The position numbers and the translations under genes are program-made. Source: Dyadobacter sp. CY312 (GTDB taxonomy: Bacteria; Bacteroidota; Bacteroidia; Cytophagales; Spirosomataceae). From it: a stretch of DNA of 64,000 nt. This document shows positions 35,687 through 43,453 of the stretch, piece after piece (the first letter of the stretch is position 1; each line of letters begins with the position of its first letter). Where the stretch lies: assembly GCF_021390535.1 (NCBI RefSeq), contig NZ_JAJUXG010000019.1:124001-188000 (forward strand). Direction: 5' to 3'. The notes beneath the pieces were generated by a model. The model made no database searches. It was not told where the DNA came from and saw only the letters and a program-made list of their open reading frames with translations.

Positions 35687-36040
35687 ATGGCTACGTCAAA
35701 AGTAGATAGAAGACAACGACTTAAATACCACATTCGCAAGAAAGTGGCTGGAAGTGCAGAACGTCCGAGATTGTCGGTTTTTCGTTCGAACACCAGCATT
35801 TACGCTCAGATTATTGATGATATAAAAGGTGTTACTCTTGTGAGTGCATCTTCCGTAGACTTGGGAGGCAGAAAAGAGAATTCAAATATCGAAGTTGCTA
35901 CTCAAGTTGGTAAGAAAATAGCTGAAAAGGCACAGGAAGCAGGTATTCAGGCGGTTGTATTTGACCGTAACGGGTATTTGTACCACGGTAAAGTTAAAGC
36001 ATTGGCCGAAGGAGCTCGTGAGGGTGGCCTGAAATTCTAA
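35687..36040 (+). CDS. rplR: 50S ribosomal protein L18
   Basis: 117 residues. RRQRLKYHIRKKVAGSAERP and RLSVFRSNTSIYAQIIDD, then FDRNGYLYHGKVKALAEGAR and EGGLKF at the end. L18 carries 5S rRNA into the 50S subunit together with L5. Fourteen bases before rpsE. Confidence 0.97.
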   Translation: MATSKVDRRQRLKYHIRKKVAGSAERPRLSVFRSNTSIYAQIIDDIKGVTLVSASSVDLGGRKENSNIEVATQVGKKIAEKAQEAGIQAVVFDRNGYLYHGKVKALAEGAREGGLKF

Positions 36041-36054
36041 GAATAACAAAGACT

Positions 36055-36570
36055 ATGTCTACAAATACAAGACCTTCAAAGGTTAACGAATCGGATCTGA
36101 AAGAACGCGTAGTAGCGATTAATCGGGTAGCAAAAGTAGTAAAAGGCGGTCGCCGTTTCAGCTTTTCAGCCATTGTTGTAGTAGGTGACGGAAACGGAAC
36201 TGTTGGTCACGGACTTGGTAAAGCCAATGAGGTTACTGACGCTATTGCAAAAGGAATTGATGATGCGAAAAAGAATCTTATTCAAATTCCAATGCTGAAA
36301 CATACTGTTCCTCACGAAATGGAAGGTAAATTCAGCGGTGGTTTCGTATTGATCAAACCAGCTGCTCCTGGTACAGGTGTTCTTGCTGGCGGACCTATGC
36401 GTGCTGTGCTAGAAAGTGCGGGTATCAAAGACGTTTTGGCTAAGTCAAAAGGATCGTCGAACCCACACAACGTAATTAAGGCTACTATTGATGCGCTTTT
36501 AAAGATGAGAGCTCCGCATCAGGTTGCGTTCCAGCGTGGTGTTAAACTGGATAAAGTTTTTAACGGATAA
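36055..36570 (+). CDS. rpsE: 30S ribosomal protein S5
   Basis: 171 residues. The double-stranded RNA-binding-type N-terminal domain contains NRVAKVVKGGRRFSFSAIVV and GDGNGTVGHGLGKANEV; the C-terminal domain includes APGTGVLAGGPMRAVLESAG. S5 lies at the mRNA entry channel and affects fidelity; spectinomycin resistance changes map to the KGGRRF loop in other species, here intact. Confidence 0.98.
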   Translation: MSTNTRPSKVNESDLKERVVAINRVAKVVKGGRRFSFSAIVVVGDGNGTVGHGLGKANEVTDAIAKGIDDAKKNLIQIPMLKHTVPHEMEGKFSGGFVLIKPAAPGTGVLAGGPMRAVLESAGIKDVLAKSKGSSNPHNVIKATIDALLKMRAPHQVAFQRGVKLDKVFNG

Positions 36571-36604
36571 TCCTTTCGGGAGCATCCTCTATCTGATAGT
36601 AATC

Positions 36605-36784
36605 ATGTCAAAAGTACGTATTACACAAGTTAAAAGTACAATCGACCGTCCGGAGAAGCAGAAGCTGACGATAAAAGCGTTAGGTCTTGGTAAACTGAAC
36701 AGAACGGTTGAAAAGGAAAACAGCGAAGCTATTGCAGGAATGATCCGCAAAGTGAGCCATTTGGTTAAAGTTGAAGAAATTTAA
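36605..36784 (+). CDS. rpmD: 50S ribosomal protein L30
   Basis: 59 residues from the ATG at 36605 (MSKVRITQVKSTIDRPEKQK). The open frame extends back into rpsE (36524), but those residues are unrelated to L30, so the inner ATG is right. The protein is a small alpha/beta 50S component present in a subset of bacteria. Thirteen bases separate it from rplO. Confidence 0.96.
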   Translation: MSKVRITQVKSTIDRPEKQKLTIKALGLGKLNRTVEKENSEAIAGMIRKVSHLVKVEEI

Positions 36785-36797
36785 TATATACGATAGT

Positions 36798-37244
36798 ATG
36801 AATCTTAGTTCATTAAAACCGGCTGCTGGCTCCGTTAAAGTTGGAAAGCGAGTTGGACGTGGTCAGGGATCCGGTAAAGGAGGAACTTCTGCACGTGGAC
36901 ATAAAGGTGCTCAATCCCGTTCAGGATATAGCCGTAAGGCTGGTTTTGAAGGGGGCCAGATGCCACTTCAAAGACGTTTACCTAAGTTCGGGTTTAACAA
37001 CATTAACCGGATTGAGTACAAGGCTCTAAACCTGGATGCTATTCAGGCTTTAGCGGAAAAAACCAATGCATCTGTTATTACATTGGAATTGATTCGTGAA
37101 AATGGGCTTTGCGCTAAAAAAGATCTTGTTAAAATTCTTAATCGTGGAGCTATTTCGTCTGCGGTTGAAGTTCAAGCTCATGGGTTCTCTTCTTCGGCTA
37201 TTGAGTCGATCGAAAAGGCGGGAGGAAAAGCAGTTAAGTTATAA
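36798..37244 (+). CDS. rplO: 50S ribosomal protein L15
   Basis: 148 residues from the ATG at 36798 (MNLSSLKPAAGSVKVGKRVG). The upstream frame would overlap rpmD and is not family-like. The Gly/Arg-rich N-terminal extension that penetrates 23S rRNA (GRGQGSGKGGTSARGHKGAQ) is canonical. A late assembly 50S protein, directly before secY. Confidence 0.97.
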   Translation: MNLSSLKPAAGSVKVGKRVGRGQGSGKGGTSARGHKGAQSRSGYSRKAGFEGGQMPLQRRLPKFGFNNINRIEYKALNLDAIQALAEKTNASVITLELIRENGLCAKKDLVKILNRGAISSAVEVQAHGFSSSAIESIEKAGGKAVKL

Positions 37245-37304
37245 CTTTTGTTGTTCGGTTAAGCATCAACGTTTATTATCGGATAGCTATTGTAAGCCCA
37301 TAAC

Positions 37305-38618
37305 ATGAAACGATTTTTTGAGACGATAAAGCATATATTTTCAATAGAGGAGTTGAGAACACGTATTCTCAACACTCTTTTGTTTATAACAATATTCCGT
37401 TTAGGGTCTTATGTAGCTTTGCCAGGTGTTGAGCCTGATCAAATGAATGTATCCACACAAGGCCTTTTAGGTTTGTTGGATACATTTTTAGGTGGAGCTT
37501 TTAGTAAAGCCTCCATTTTTGCATTAGGGATCATGCCCTACATTTCTGCATCGATTGCGATTCAGCTTTTGACAATGGCGCTGCCATACTTTCAGAAGAT
37601 GCAGAAGGAAGGTGAATCTGGACGTAAGAAATTAAATCAGATTACAAGAGTTCTTACCATCATAGTTACCCTTGTTCAAGGAACGGCTTATTTGAATACT
37701 ACTGTACCAGATGAAGCTTTATTAGTTCCTCGTGCGATGTTCTCTATATCTTCAGTGTTTGTCCTTACTGCCGGAACGATGTTCTGTATGTGGTTGGGTG
37801 AACGTATTACTGATAAGGGTATTGGAAATGGTATATCAATGCTGATCATGATCGGGATTGTTTCTCGTTTTCCAGGAGCTATTTACAAAGAATTCGTATC
37901 CAGAGGAAGTGGTTCGATTTTGTTGTTTGTACTTGAAGTAGTTGCGCTATACTTTGTAATCATGGGTGCCGTAATGCTTACGCAGGCTGTTAGGAGAATA
38001 CCTATTCAGTATGCCAAGCAGGTTGTAGGGAACCGGGTTATGGGTGGACAGCGTCAATATCTGCCATTGAAACTTAATGCTGCTGGTGTAATGCCAATCA
38101 TTTTTGCTCAGGCTTTAATGTTTATTCCTTCCTTAGGGGCATCTTACTTTGCAGAGAAAAGTGACTTCGCCAGTGATGTAGCTACCATTTTTGCTAACTA
38201 CACAACATGGCAGTATAACCTGTTGTTTGCATTCCTTATCATTGTTTTCACTTTCTTCTACACAGCAATTTCTGTGAACCCACAGCAAATAGCTGATGAT
38301 ATGAAAAGAGGCGGTGGTTTTATACCTGGTGTTAAGCCAGGTCAGCAGACTTCGGAGTATATCAGTTCTATTTTGGACCGCATTACATTCCCGGGATCAT
38401 TAATGCTTGCTCTAGTAGCTATTTTGCCAGCCTTTGCCAGCCTTTTGGGTATATCAACCGACTTTGCTCACTTCTTTGGTGGTACGTCGTTGCTTATTAT
38501 GGTAGGAGTTGTTTTGGATACATTGCAGCAGGTTGAAAGTTATCTGTTGATGAGAAGATACGAAGGTTTAATGAAGTCAGGACGTGTAAAAGGTAGAACA
38601 GAAAGCGTTGCTATCTGA
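37305..38618 (+). CDS. secY: Preprotein translocase subunit SecY
   Basis: 437 residues with ten membrane helices. It starts FETIKHIFSIEELRTRILN, and ALPGVEPD then the plug-helix region and GIMPYISASIAIQLLTMALP follow. SecY forms the channel of the Sec translocon with SecE and SecG and carries proteins across or into the inner membrane. It lies in its conserved place after rplO and 9 bases before map. Confidence 0.97.
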   Translation: MKRFFETIKHIFSIEELRTRILNTLLFITIFRLGSYVALPGVEPDQMNVSTQGLLGLLDTFLGGAFSKASIFALGIMPYISASIAIQLLTMALPYFQKMQKEGESGRKKLNQITRVLTIIVTLVQGTAYLNTTVPDEALLVPRAMFSISSVFVLTAGTMFCMWLGERITDKGIGNGISMLIMIGIVSRFPGAIYKEFVSRGSGSILLFVLEVVALYFVIMGAVMLTQAVRRIPIQYAKQVVGNRVMGGQRQYLPLKLNAAGVMPIIFAQALMFIPSLGASYFAEKSDFASDVATIFANYTTWQYNLLFAFLIIVFTFFYTAISVNPQQIADDMKRGGGFIPGVKPGQQTSEYISSILDRITFPGSLMLALVAILPAFASLLGISTDFAHFFGGTSLLIMVGVVLDTLQQVESYLLMRRYEGLMKSGRVKGRTESVAI

Positions 38619-38627
38619 TAATTAGGA

Positions 38628-39422
38628 ATGATTTATCTGAAGACCGAAGAGGAAATTAACCTCATAAAAGTAAGTGCCCAGGTTTTGGGAAAAGCGCATG
38701 CCGAAGTAGCTCAATGGGTGAAACCGGGTGTTGCAACAAAAAAGCTGGATACAATTGCAGAGCAGTATATCAGAGACAATGGAGGAATACCTTCTTTCAA
38801 AGGTTTTAATAACTTTCCTGCTTCACTTTGTATCTCTGTTAATGAAGTAGTTGTACACGGTTTTCCAAGCAATTACATTTTAAAAGACGGAGATATCGTA
38901 TCAATCGATTGCGGCGTTAAGCTAAACGGATTTCATAGTGATAGTGCTTATACCTATCCAATAGGAGAAGTGTCAAAAGAAGTGATGGATCTTCTTACAG
39001 CTACGAAAAGATCGCTTTATAAAGGAATAGAGCAAGCATTTGACGGGCAAAGAATGGGAGATTTAAGCTTTGCAGTTCAGAATTATGTAGAGGAGAGAGG
39101 ATATACTGTTGTGAGAGAACTTGTTGGTCATGGGGTGGGAAGAGATTTACACGAAGGGCCGGAAGTACCTAACTATGGTAAGCGAGGAAAGGGGATAAGA
39201 TTGAAAGAGGGCATGGTAATTGCCATTGAACCCATGATTAATTTAGGAACCAAATCGGTGATGCAGGAACGTGATGGCTGGACCATCCGCACGAGTGATC
39301 GGAAATATTCAGCGCATTTTGAACACACTGTTGTGGTAAGAAAAGGAAAAGCTGAAATTTTGACAACGTTCGATTATATAGAAAAAGTGACGGCTAATAC
39401 CAGCTTAATGGTTGAAGCATAG
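38628..39422 (+). CDS. map: Methionine aminopeptidase type I
   Basis: 264 residues. The pita-bread fold and five metal ligands are visible: Asp in SIDCGVKLNGFHSDSAYTY (two Asp), His in GHGVGRDLHEGPEVPNYG, Glu in IAIEPMINLG and Glu in FEHTVVV. It removes the initiator methionine from new proteins. It lies between secY and infA as in many Bacteroidota and Gram-positive spc operons. Nine bases follow secY, fifteen precede infA. Confidence 0.97.
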   Translation: MIYLKTEEEINLIKVSAQVLGKAHAEVAQWVKPGVATKKLDTIAEQYIRDNGGIPSFKGFNNFPASLCISVNEVVVHGFPSNYILKDGDIVSIDCGVKLNGFHSDSAYTYPIGEVSKEVMDLLTATKRSLYKGIEQAFDGQRMGDLSFAVQNYVEERGYTVVRELVGHGVGRDLHEGPEVPNYGKRGKGIRLKEGMVIAIEPMINLGTKSVMQERDGWTIRTSDRKYSAHFEHTVVVRKGKAEILTTFDYIEKVTANTSLMVEA

Positions 39423-39437
39423 TAATAAACGCTAAGA

Positions 39438-39656
39438 ATGGCAAAACAAGCATCAATCGAACAAGACGGAGTAATTTTAGAGGCACTCTCTAACGCAATG
39501 TTTCGTGTGGTTTTAGAAAACAAACACGAAGTGATTGCCCACATTTCTGGGAAGATGAGAATGCACTATATTAAAATATTACCGGGTGACCGTGTTAAGT
39601 TGGAAATGTCTCCTTACGACTTATCAAAGGCAAGAATTACTTACCGGTACAAATAG
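39438..39656 (+). CDS. infA: Translation initiation factor IF-1
   Basis: 72 residues with an OB fold: MAKQASIEQDGVILEALSNA and GDRVKLEMSPYDLSKARITY, ending RYK. IF-1 blocks the A-site of the 30S subunit during initiation and helps IF-2 and IF-3. It is followed 44 bases later by rpmJ. Confidence 0.98.
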   Translation: MAKQASIEQDGVILEALSNAMFRVVLENKHEVIAHISGKMRMHYIKILPGDRVKLEMSPYDLSKARITYRYK

Positions 39657-39700
39657 TAGGAGAAGACCACCTAAATATTAACAAATAAGTAACATTCGAG

Positions 39701-39817
39701 ATGAAAGTCAAAGCATCAGTAAAGAAACGCAGTGAAGACTGCAAGGTTATACGCCGGAAGGGGAAGATCTACGTAATTAACAAGAAGAACCCACGGTATA
39801 AACAAAGACAAGGTTAA
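39701..39817 (+). CDS. rpmJ: 50S ribosomal protein L36 (zinc-less variant)
   Basis: 38 residues: MKVKASVKKRSEDCKVIRRK at the start, ending NPRYKQRQG. Classical L36 has three Cys and one His that bind zinc. Here only one of these (Cys14) remains: the first position is Ser, and the last two are Asn/Lys and Tyr. This is the zinc-independent form, which would not need a zinc-regulated paralogue. It is too short for many gene finders. It is 4 bases before the rpsM ATG. Confidence 0.95.
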   Translation: MKVKASVKKRSEDCKVIRRKGKIYVINKKNPRYKQRQG

Positions 39818-39821
39818 TCAT

Positions 39822-40199
39822 ATGGCACGTATTTCAGGAGTTGATATTCCCGACCGTAAAAGAGGCGAAATTTCACTAACTTACATCTTCGGAATTGGAC
39901 GCAGTTCAGCGAAAAAAATTCTGAGCAAAGCAGGAGTTGACATCAATAAAAAGGTGATCGATTGGAACGATGAAGAGTCTGGTGCAGTTCGTGCGGTTAT
40001 CGCAGGAGAATATAAAGTAGAAGGCGCATTAAAGTCAGAAGTTCAATTGAGCATCAAACGCCTTATGGACATTGCTTGTTATCGTGGTCTTCGTCATCGT
40101 AAAGGATTGCCATTGCGTGGACAAAGAACGAAGAATAACTCTCGTACTCGTAAGGGTAAACGCAAAACTATCGCGAACAAGAAAAAGGCTACTAAATAA
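39822..40199 (+). CDS. rpsM: 30S ribosomal protein S13
   Basis: 125 residues. MARISGVDIPDRKRGEISLT, GIGRSSAKKILSKAGVD, and the tail RGLRHRKGLPLRGQRTKNNS followed by a Lys/Arg-rich end. S13 lies in the 30S head, bridging to the 50S subunit through L5 and contacting tRNA. Start of the alpha-operon part of the string. Confidence 0.98.
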   Translation: MARISGVDIPDRKRGEISLTYIFGIGRSSAKKILSKAGVDINKKVIDWNDEESGAVRAVIAGEYKVEGALKSEVQLSIKRLMDIACYRGLRHRKGLPLRGQRTKNNSRTRKGKRKTIANKKKATK

Positions 40200-40242
40200 T
40201 TAATGGGAAATGGGTTCATACCCATAACTTATTCCAGAAGCA

Positions 40243-40638
40243 ATGGCACAAAATAAAAGAAAAGATAAAGCTAAAAAGAGAGTTGTCGTTGTAGAAGCGG
40301 TGGGTCAGGTACACATCAAAGCTTCTTTCAACAACATCATCATCTCTATAACAAATAACAACGGACAGGTTATTTCTTGGGGATCGGCCGGTAAAATGGG
40401 TTTCCGTGGATCTAAGAAAAACACTCCGTATGCAGCACAAACCGCAGCACAAAGCGCAGCTCAGGTAGCCTTTGACTTAGGAATGCGCAAAGCAGAAGTT
40501 TTTGTGAAAGGACCGGGTTCAGGACGTGAGTCTGCTATCCGTACGATCCAAAATGCAGGAATCGAGGTAACAACGATTCGTGATATTACTCCACTTCCGC
40601 ACAACGGATGTCGCCCTCCAAAGCGTCGGAGAGTATAG
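40243..40638 (+). CDS. rpsK: 30S ribosomal protein S11
   Basis: 131 residues. It includes GQVHIKASFNNIIISITNNN, SWGSAGKMGFRGSKKNTPYA and the C-terminal DITPLPHNGCRPPKRRRV. S11 lies on the 30S platform near the Shine-Dalgarno/anti-Shine-Dalgarno helix. Its C-terminal PHNGCRPPKRRRV is canonical. The next gene (rpsD) follows by 83 bases. Confidence 0.98.
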   Translation: MAQNKRKDKAKKRVVVVEAVGQVHIKASFNNIIISITNNNGQVISWGSAGKMGFRGSKKNTPYAAQTAAQSAAQVAFDLGMRKAEVFVKGPGSGRESAIRTIQNAGIEVTTIRDITPLPHNGCRPPKRRRV

Positions 40639-40721
40639 TACTAATTTAATGCCCATTCGTAATTTGGACACTGGGGTTACAGAATGGTTTATCTAATTTT
40701 TTGAATATTAAATAGTTTTTA

Positions 40722-41327
40722 ATGGCACGTTACACAGGTCCCAAATCAAAGATTGCAAGACGTTATGGAGAGCCCATCATGGGTCCAAGCAAAGCGCTTG
40801 CTAAGAAAAATTACCCTCCGGGAGTACACGGAAAGGGTCGCCGCTCTAAGAAATCGGAATATGCTTTACAGTTGATGGAAAAGCAAAAAGTGAAGTTTAT
40901 TTATGGTATCCTTGAAAGACAGTTCCGTAACTTGTTTGAAAAGGCATCTGTTAAAGATGGTATTACCGGAGAGAACCTTCTTAAATATTGCGAAGCTCGT
41001 CTGGACAACACCGTTTATCGTTTAGGAATTGCACCTACAAGACGTGCTGCACGTCAGTTGGTATCTCACAAACATATTCTTGTTGACGGTGAGATCGTAA
41101 ACATTCCATCATATTCACTACGTCCGGGTCAGGTAGTTACAGTTCGTGAGAAGTCTAAATCTCTTGAGGCTGTTACTGATAGCTTGGCAGGTCACAGCTC
41201 CAAAGGATTCAACTGGCTTGAATGGGATGGTCAGCAATTGTCAGGTAAGTTTGTCACTTTCCCAGACCGTGAATCGATTCCTGAAAACATCAACGAGCAA
41301 CTTATCGTTGAATTGTATTCTAAATAA
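40722..41327 (+). CDS. rpsD: 30S ribosomal protein S4
   Basis: 201 residues, the zinc-free class (no Cys motif in MARYTGPKSKIARRYGEPIM). The S4 RNA-binding domain is seen in RLGIAPTRRAARQLVSHKHI and LVDGEIVNIPSYSLRPGQVV. S4 starts 30S body assembly and affects fidelity. In E. coli it represses the alpha operon. A hairpin with a short T-run follows before rpoA. Confidence 0.98.
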   Translation: MARYTGPKSKIARRYGEPIMGPSKALAKKNYPPGVHGKGRRSKKSEYALQLMEKQKVKFIYGILERQFRNLFEKASVKDGITGENLLKYCEARLDNTVYRLGIAPTRRAARQLVSHKHILVDGEIVNIPSYSLRPGQVVTVREKSKSLEAVTDSLAGHSSKGFNWLEWDGQQLSGKFVTFPDRESIPENINEQLIVELYSK

Positions 41328-41346
41328 CAGTACTTCATTAATATGG

Positions 41347-41375
41347 GCACGCCTCGGTTTACCGGGCGTGCTTTT
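41347..41375 (+). terminator. Terminator-like hairpin between rpsD and rpoA
   Basis: GCACGCC (41347-41353) pairs with GGCGTGC (41365-41371), then TTTT. The T-run is short, so partial termination that lowers rpoA relative to the ribosomal genes is more likely than a complete stop. Confidence 0.6.
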
Positions 41376-41444
41376 AGCCGGAAACGGCATTTTGCGATCG
41401 CAAAGGTAACGGTAGCGTGATCAACTATCATTTACTACTATAAA

Positions 41445-41449
41445 AGGAG
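41445..41449 (+). promoter_or_regulatory. Shine-Dalgarno-like AGGAG before rpoA
   Basis: AAAAGGAGC ends 8 bases before the rpoA ATG at 41458, a correct spacing. Most other genes in this window have AT-rich leaders without such a motif, as usual in Bacteroidota. Confidence 0.6.
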
Positions 41450-41457
41450 CAAGGACT

Positions 41458-42447
41458 ATGTCAATATTAGCTTTCCAAATGCCTGATAAGGTCGTCATGG
41501 AAAAAGCAGACGACTTCCACGGGTTGTTTGAGTTTAAGCCTTTAGAGAAAGGGTACGGCGTAACAATTGGTAATGCGTTACGTAGAATACTCCTTTCCTC
41601 TTTGGAAGGTTACGCCATCACGAGTGTGAAGCTACCAGGTGTACTTCACGAGTTTTCTTCTATCGAAGGTATCGTTGAGGATGTTACAGAAATCATCCTG
41701 AACCTGAAAATGGTTCGTTTTAAAAAAGTTACGGATTTAAACGAAAGCAGAATCGTTGTAAACCTGAAAAATGTATCGGTTATTACAGCCGGAGACATTG
41801 GCAAGTTTACAAGCGCTTTTGAGGTTTTAAATCCGGATCAGGTAATTTGCCATATTGACGATCAGAAAGAGTTCGAAATGGAACTTCTTTTGGATAAAGG
41901 CAGAGGATACGTTCCTGCTGATGAACCAAGAGCAAACGAGTTGCCTTTTGGATACATTGCAGTGGATTCAATCTACACGCCGATTAAAAACGTTAAATAT
42001 AGCGTTGAAAATACAAGGGTTGAGCAGCGTACGGATTACGAGCGTCTGTTGATCGATATTCAAACTGACGGGTCTATTCACCCTGAGGACGCATTGAAAG
42101 GTGCAGCTAATATTTTGATTCAACACTTCATGCTGTTCTCTGATCAAACGATGACGTTTGAGAAGCAGAAAGCGGAAGAAGACAATCAGGTTGATGAGGA
42201 AATGTTACGTATGAGAAAACTTCTCAAAACGTCACTATCTGAACTTGATCTTTCAGTTCGTGCTTATAACTGTCTTAAATCAGCGGATGTTAAATCGTTG
42301 GGTGATTTGGTAAGACTTGAAATTTCGGATATGATGAAATTCCGTAATTTTGGTAAAAAGTCTCTTACTGAGTTGGAGCAGCTTGTAGCTGATAAACAAC
42401 TCACATTTGGAATGGATGTTGCCAAATATCGTTTGGACGAAGAATAA
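41458..42447 (+). CDS. rpoA: DNA-directed RNA polymerase alpha subunit
   Basis: 329 residues. N-terminal assembly domain (PLEKGYGVTIGNALRRILLS near residues 30-50), flexible linker, and C-terminal domain with LDLSVRAYNCLKSADVKSLG and KNFGKKSLTELEQ-type sequence (RNFGKKSLTELEQLV). The alpha dimer nucleates RNA polymerase assembly; the C-terminal domain contacts promoter DNA and activators. It lies between rpsD and rplQ as in nearly all bacteria. Confidence 0.98.
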   Translation: MSILAFQMPDKVVMEKADDFHGLFEFKPLEKGYGVTIGNALRRILLSSLEGYAITSVKLPGVLHEFSSIEGIVEDVTEIILNLKMVRFKKVTDLNESRIVVNLKNVSVITAGDIGKFTSAFEVLNPDQVICHIDDQKEFEMELLLDKGRGYVPADEPRANELPFGYIAVDSIYTPIKNVKYSVENTRVEQRTDYERLLIDIQTDGSIHPEDALKGAANILIQHFMLFSDQTMTFEKQKAEEDNQVDEEMLRMRKLLKTSLSELDLSVRAYNCLKSADVKSLGDLVRLEISDMMKFRNFGKKSLTELEQLVADKQLTFGMDVAKYRLDEE

Positions 42448-42520
42448 TTTAAGTATTCCATAATAAGTATGTATTCTGTAGCGCGTGTGACGCAGCTCGA
42501 AGCAACTAAACAAAACAATA

Positions 42521-43267
42521 ATGAGACACGGAAAGAAAGATAATCACTTAGGAAGAACAGCATCTCACCGCAAGGCAATGTTGTCAAACATGGCTTCTTC
42601 TCTGATTATTCACAAAAGAATCGAAACGACTTTGGCAAAAGCAAAAGAACTCAGAAAATATGTTGAGCCTCTTCTGACCCGCGCTAAGGATGATTCAACC
42701 CACAACAGACGTATCGTTTTTTCTTATCTTAATGACAAAGAATCTACGAAAGAGCTTTTCGGAGCAGTTTCCGACAAGATCGCAGATCGTCCGGGTGGAT
42801 ATACTCGTATCATTAAATTAGGAACAAGACTTGGTGATGCTGCTGAAGTAGCACTTATCGAACTTGTAGACTTCAATGATGCATTGCTTCTTGCTAACGC
42901 AGACAAACCGGCGAAAACTCGTCGTAGCCGTCGTGGTGGTAAAGGAGCTTCTGATGCCGCAGCACCGGTTAAAGCGAAAGCTGAAACTACTGCCGTTGTT
43001 GCAGAAGGAGATGATCTTAAAGTGATCGAAGGTATTGGACCTAAAATTGCTGATCTTTTGATTGATGGTGGAATTTCTACTTTCGCTCAATTGGCAGCTT
43101 CTACTCCGGAAGCTATTCAGGAAATTCTTGAAGCAGCAGGACCTCAGTACAACATTCACAGCCCTGCTACATGGCCAGCACAAGCTCAATTGGCTGCTGA
43201 CGGTAAGTGGGATGAGTTGAAAACATTACAGGACGACCTTTTAGGCGGACGCGAAAGTGCTGAATAA
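42521..43267 (+). CDS. rplQ: 50S ribosomal protein L17 with C-terminal helix-hairpin-helix extension
   Basis: 248 residues, about twice the usual 115-130. Residues 1-~120 are L17 (MRHGKKDNHLGRTASHRKAM, then ETTLAKAKELRKYVEPLLT). After a basic/Ala-rich linker comes VIEGIGPKIADLLIDGGIST, a helix-hairpin-helix pattern seen in DUF4332-type and other nucleic-acid-binding or fused ribosomal extensions, then ending LLGGRESAE. L17 sits near the tunnel exit. The role of the extra domain is unknown. Followed by a strong terminator. Confidence 0.96.
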   Translation: MRHGKKDNHLGRTASHRKAMLSNMASSLIIHKRIETTLAKAKELRKYVEPLLTRAKDDSTHNRRIVFSYLNDKESTKELFGAVSDKIADRPGGYTRIIKLGTRLGDAAEVALIELVDFNDALLLANADKPAKTRRSRRGGKGASDAAAPVKAKAETTAVVAEGDDLKVIEGIGPKIADLLIDGGISTFAQLAASTPEAIQEILEAAGPQYNIHSPATWPAQAQLAADGKWDELKTLQDDLLGGRESAE

Positions 43268-43293
43268 TATGTTAACAATGTATTGATAATATT

Positions 43294-43330
43294 AAAAGGG
43301 GTTAAACGTTTTCGTTTAGCCCCTTTTTTT
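43294..43330 (+). terminator. Terminator after rplQ
   Basis: AAAAGGGGTTAAACG (43294-43308) pairs with CGTTTAGCCCCTTTT (43313-43327) with one G-U pair and a 4-base loop, followed by further T residues. It closes the ribosomal protein string. Confidence 0.9.
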
Positions 43331-43343
43331 GAGCAATATTCAT

Positions 43344-43351
43344 TAATTTTG
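43344..43351 (+). promoter_or_regulatory. carA promoter -7 element
   Basis: TAATTTTG at 43344-43351 matches the Bacteroidota -7 box. The -33 box is not clear because the region is the T-tract of the preceding terminator. CACC-ACTTTA-GGTG directly after the box can form a 4-bp hairpin at the probable start. Confidence 0.55.
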
Positions 43352-43453
43352 CACCACTTTAGGTGAAAGCGATAAAATTGAGTGTTGTCCATTAGTGAAA
43401 TATTGCGGATTGGCGAATTGAACGTTATACCAGTAAAAAGATTTTAACCATAT

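Noticed and set aside
36524..36604. Longer L30 start overlapping rpsE
   Set aside because: The added residues overlap rpsE in another frame and are not L30-like; the ATG at 36605 gives the family N-terminus.
36771..36797. Longer L15 start overlapping rpmD
   Set aside because: The nine extra residues (MKKFNIYDS) overlap the end of rpmD and are not family-like.
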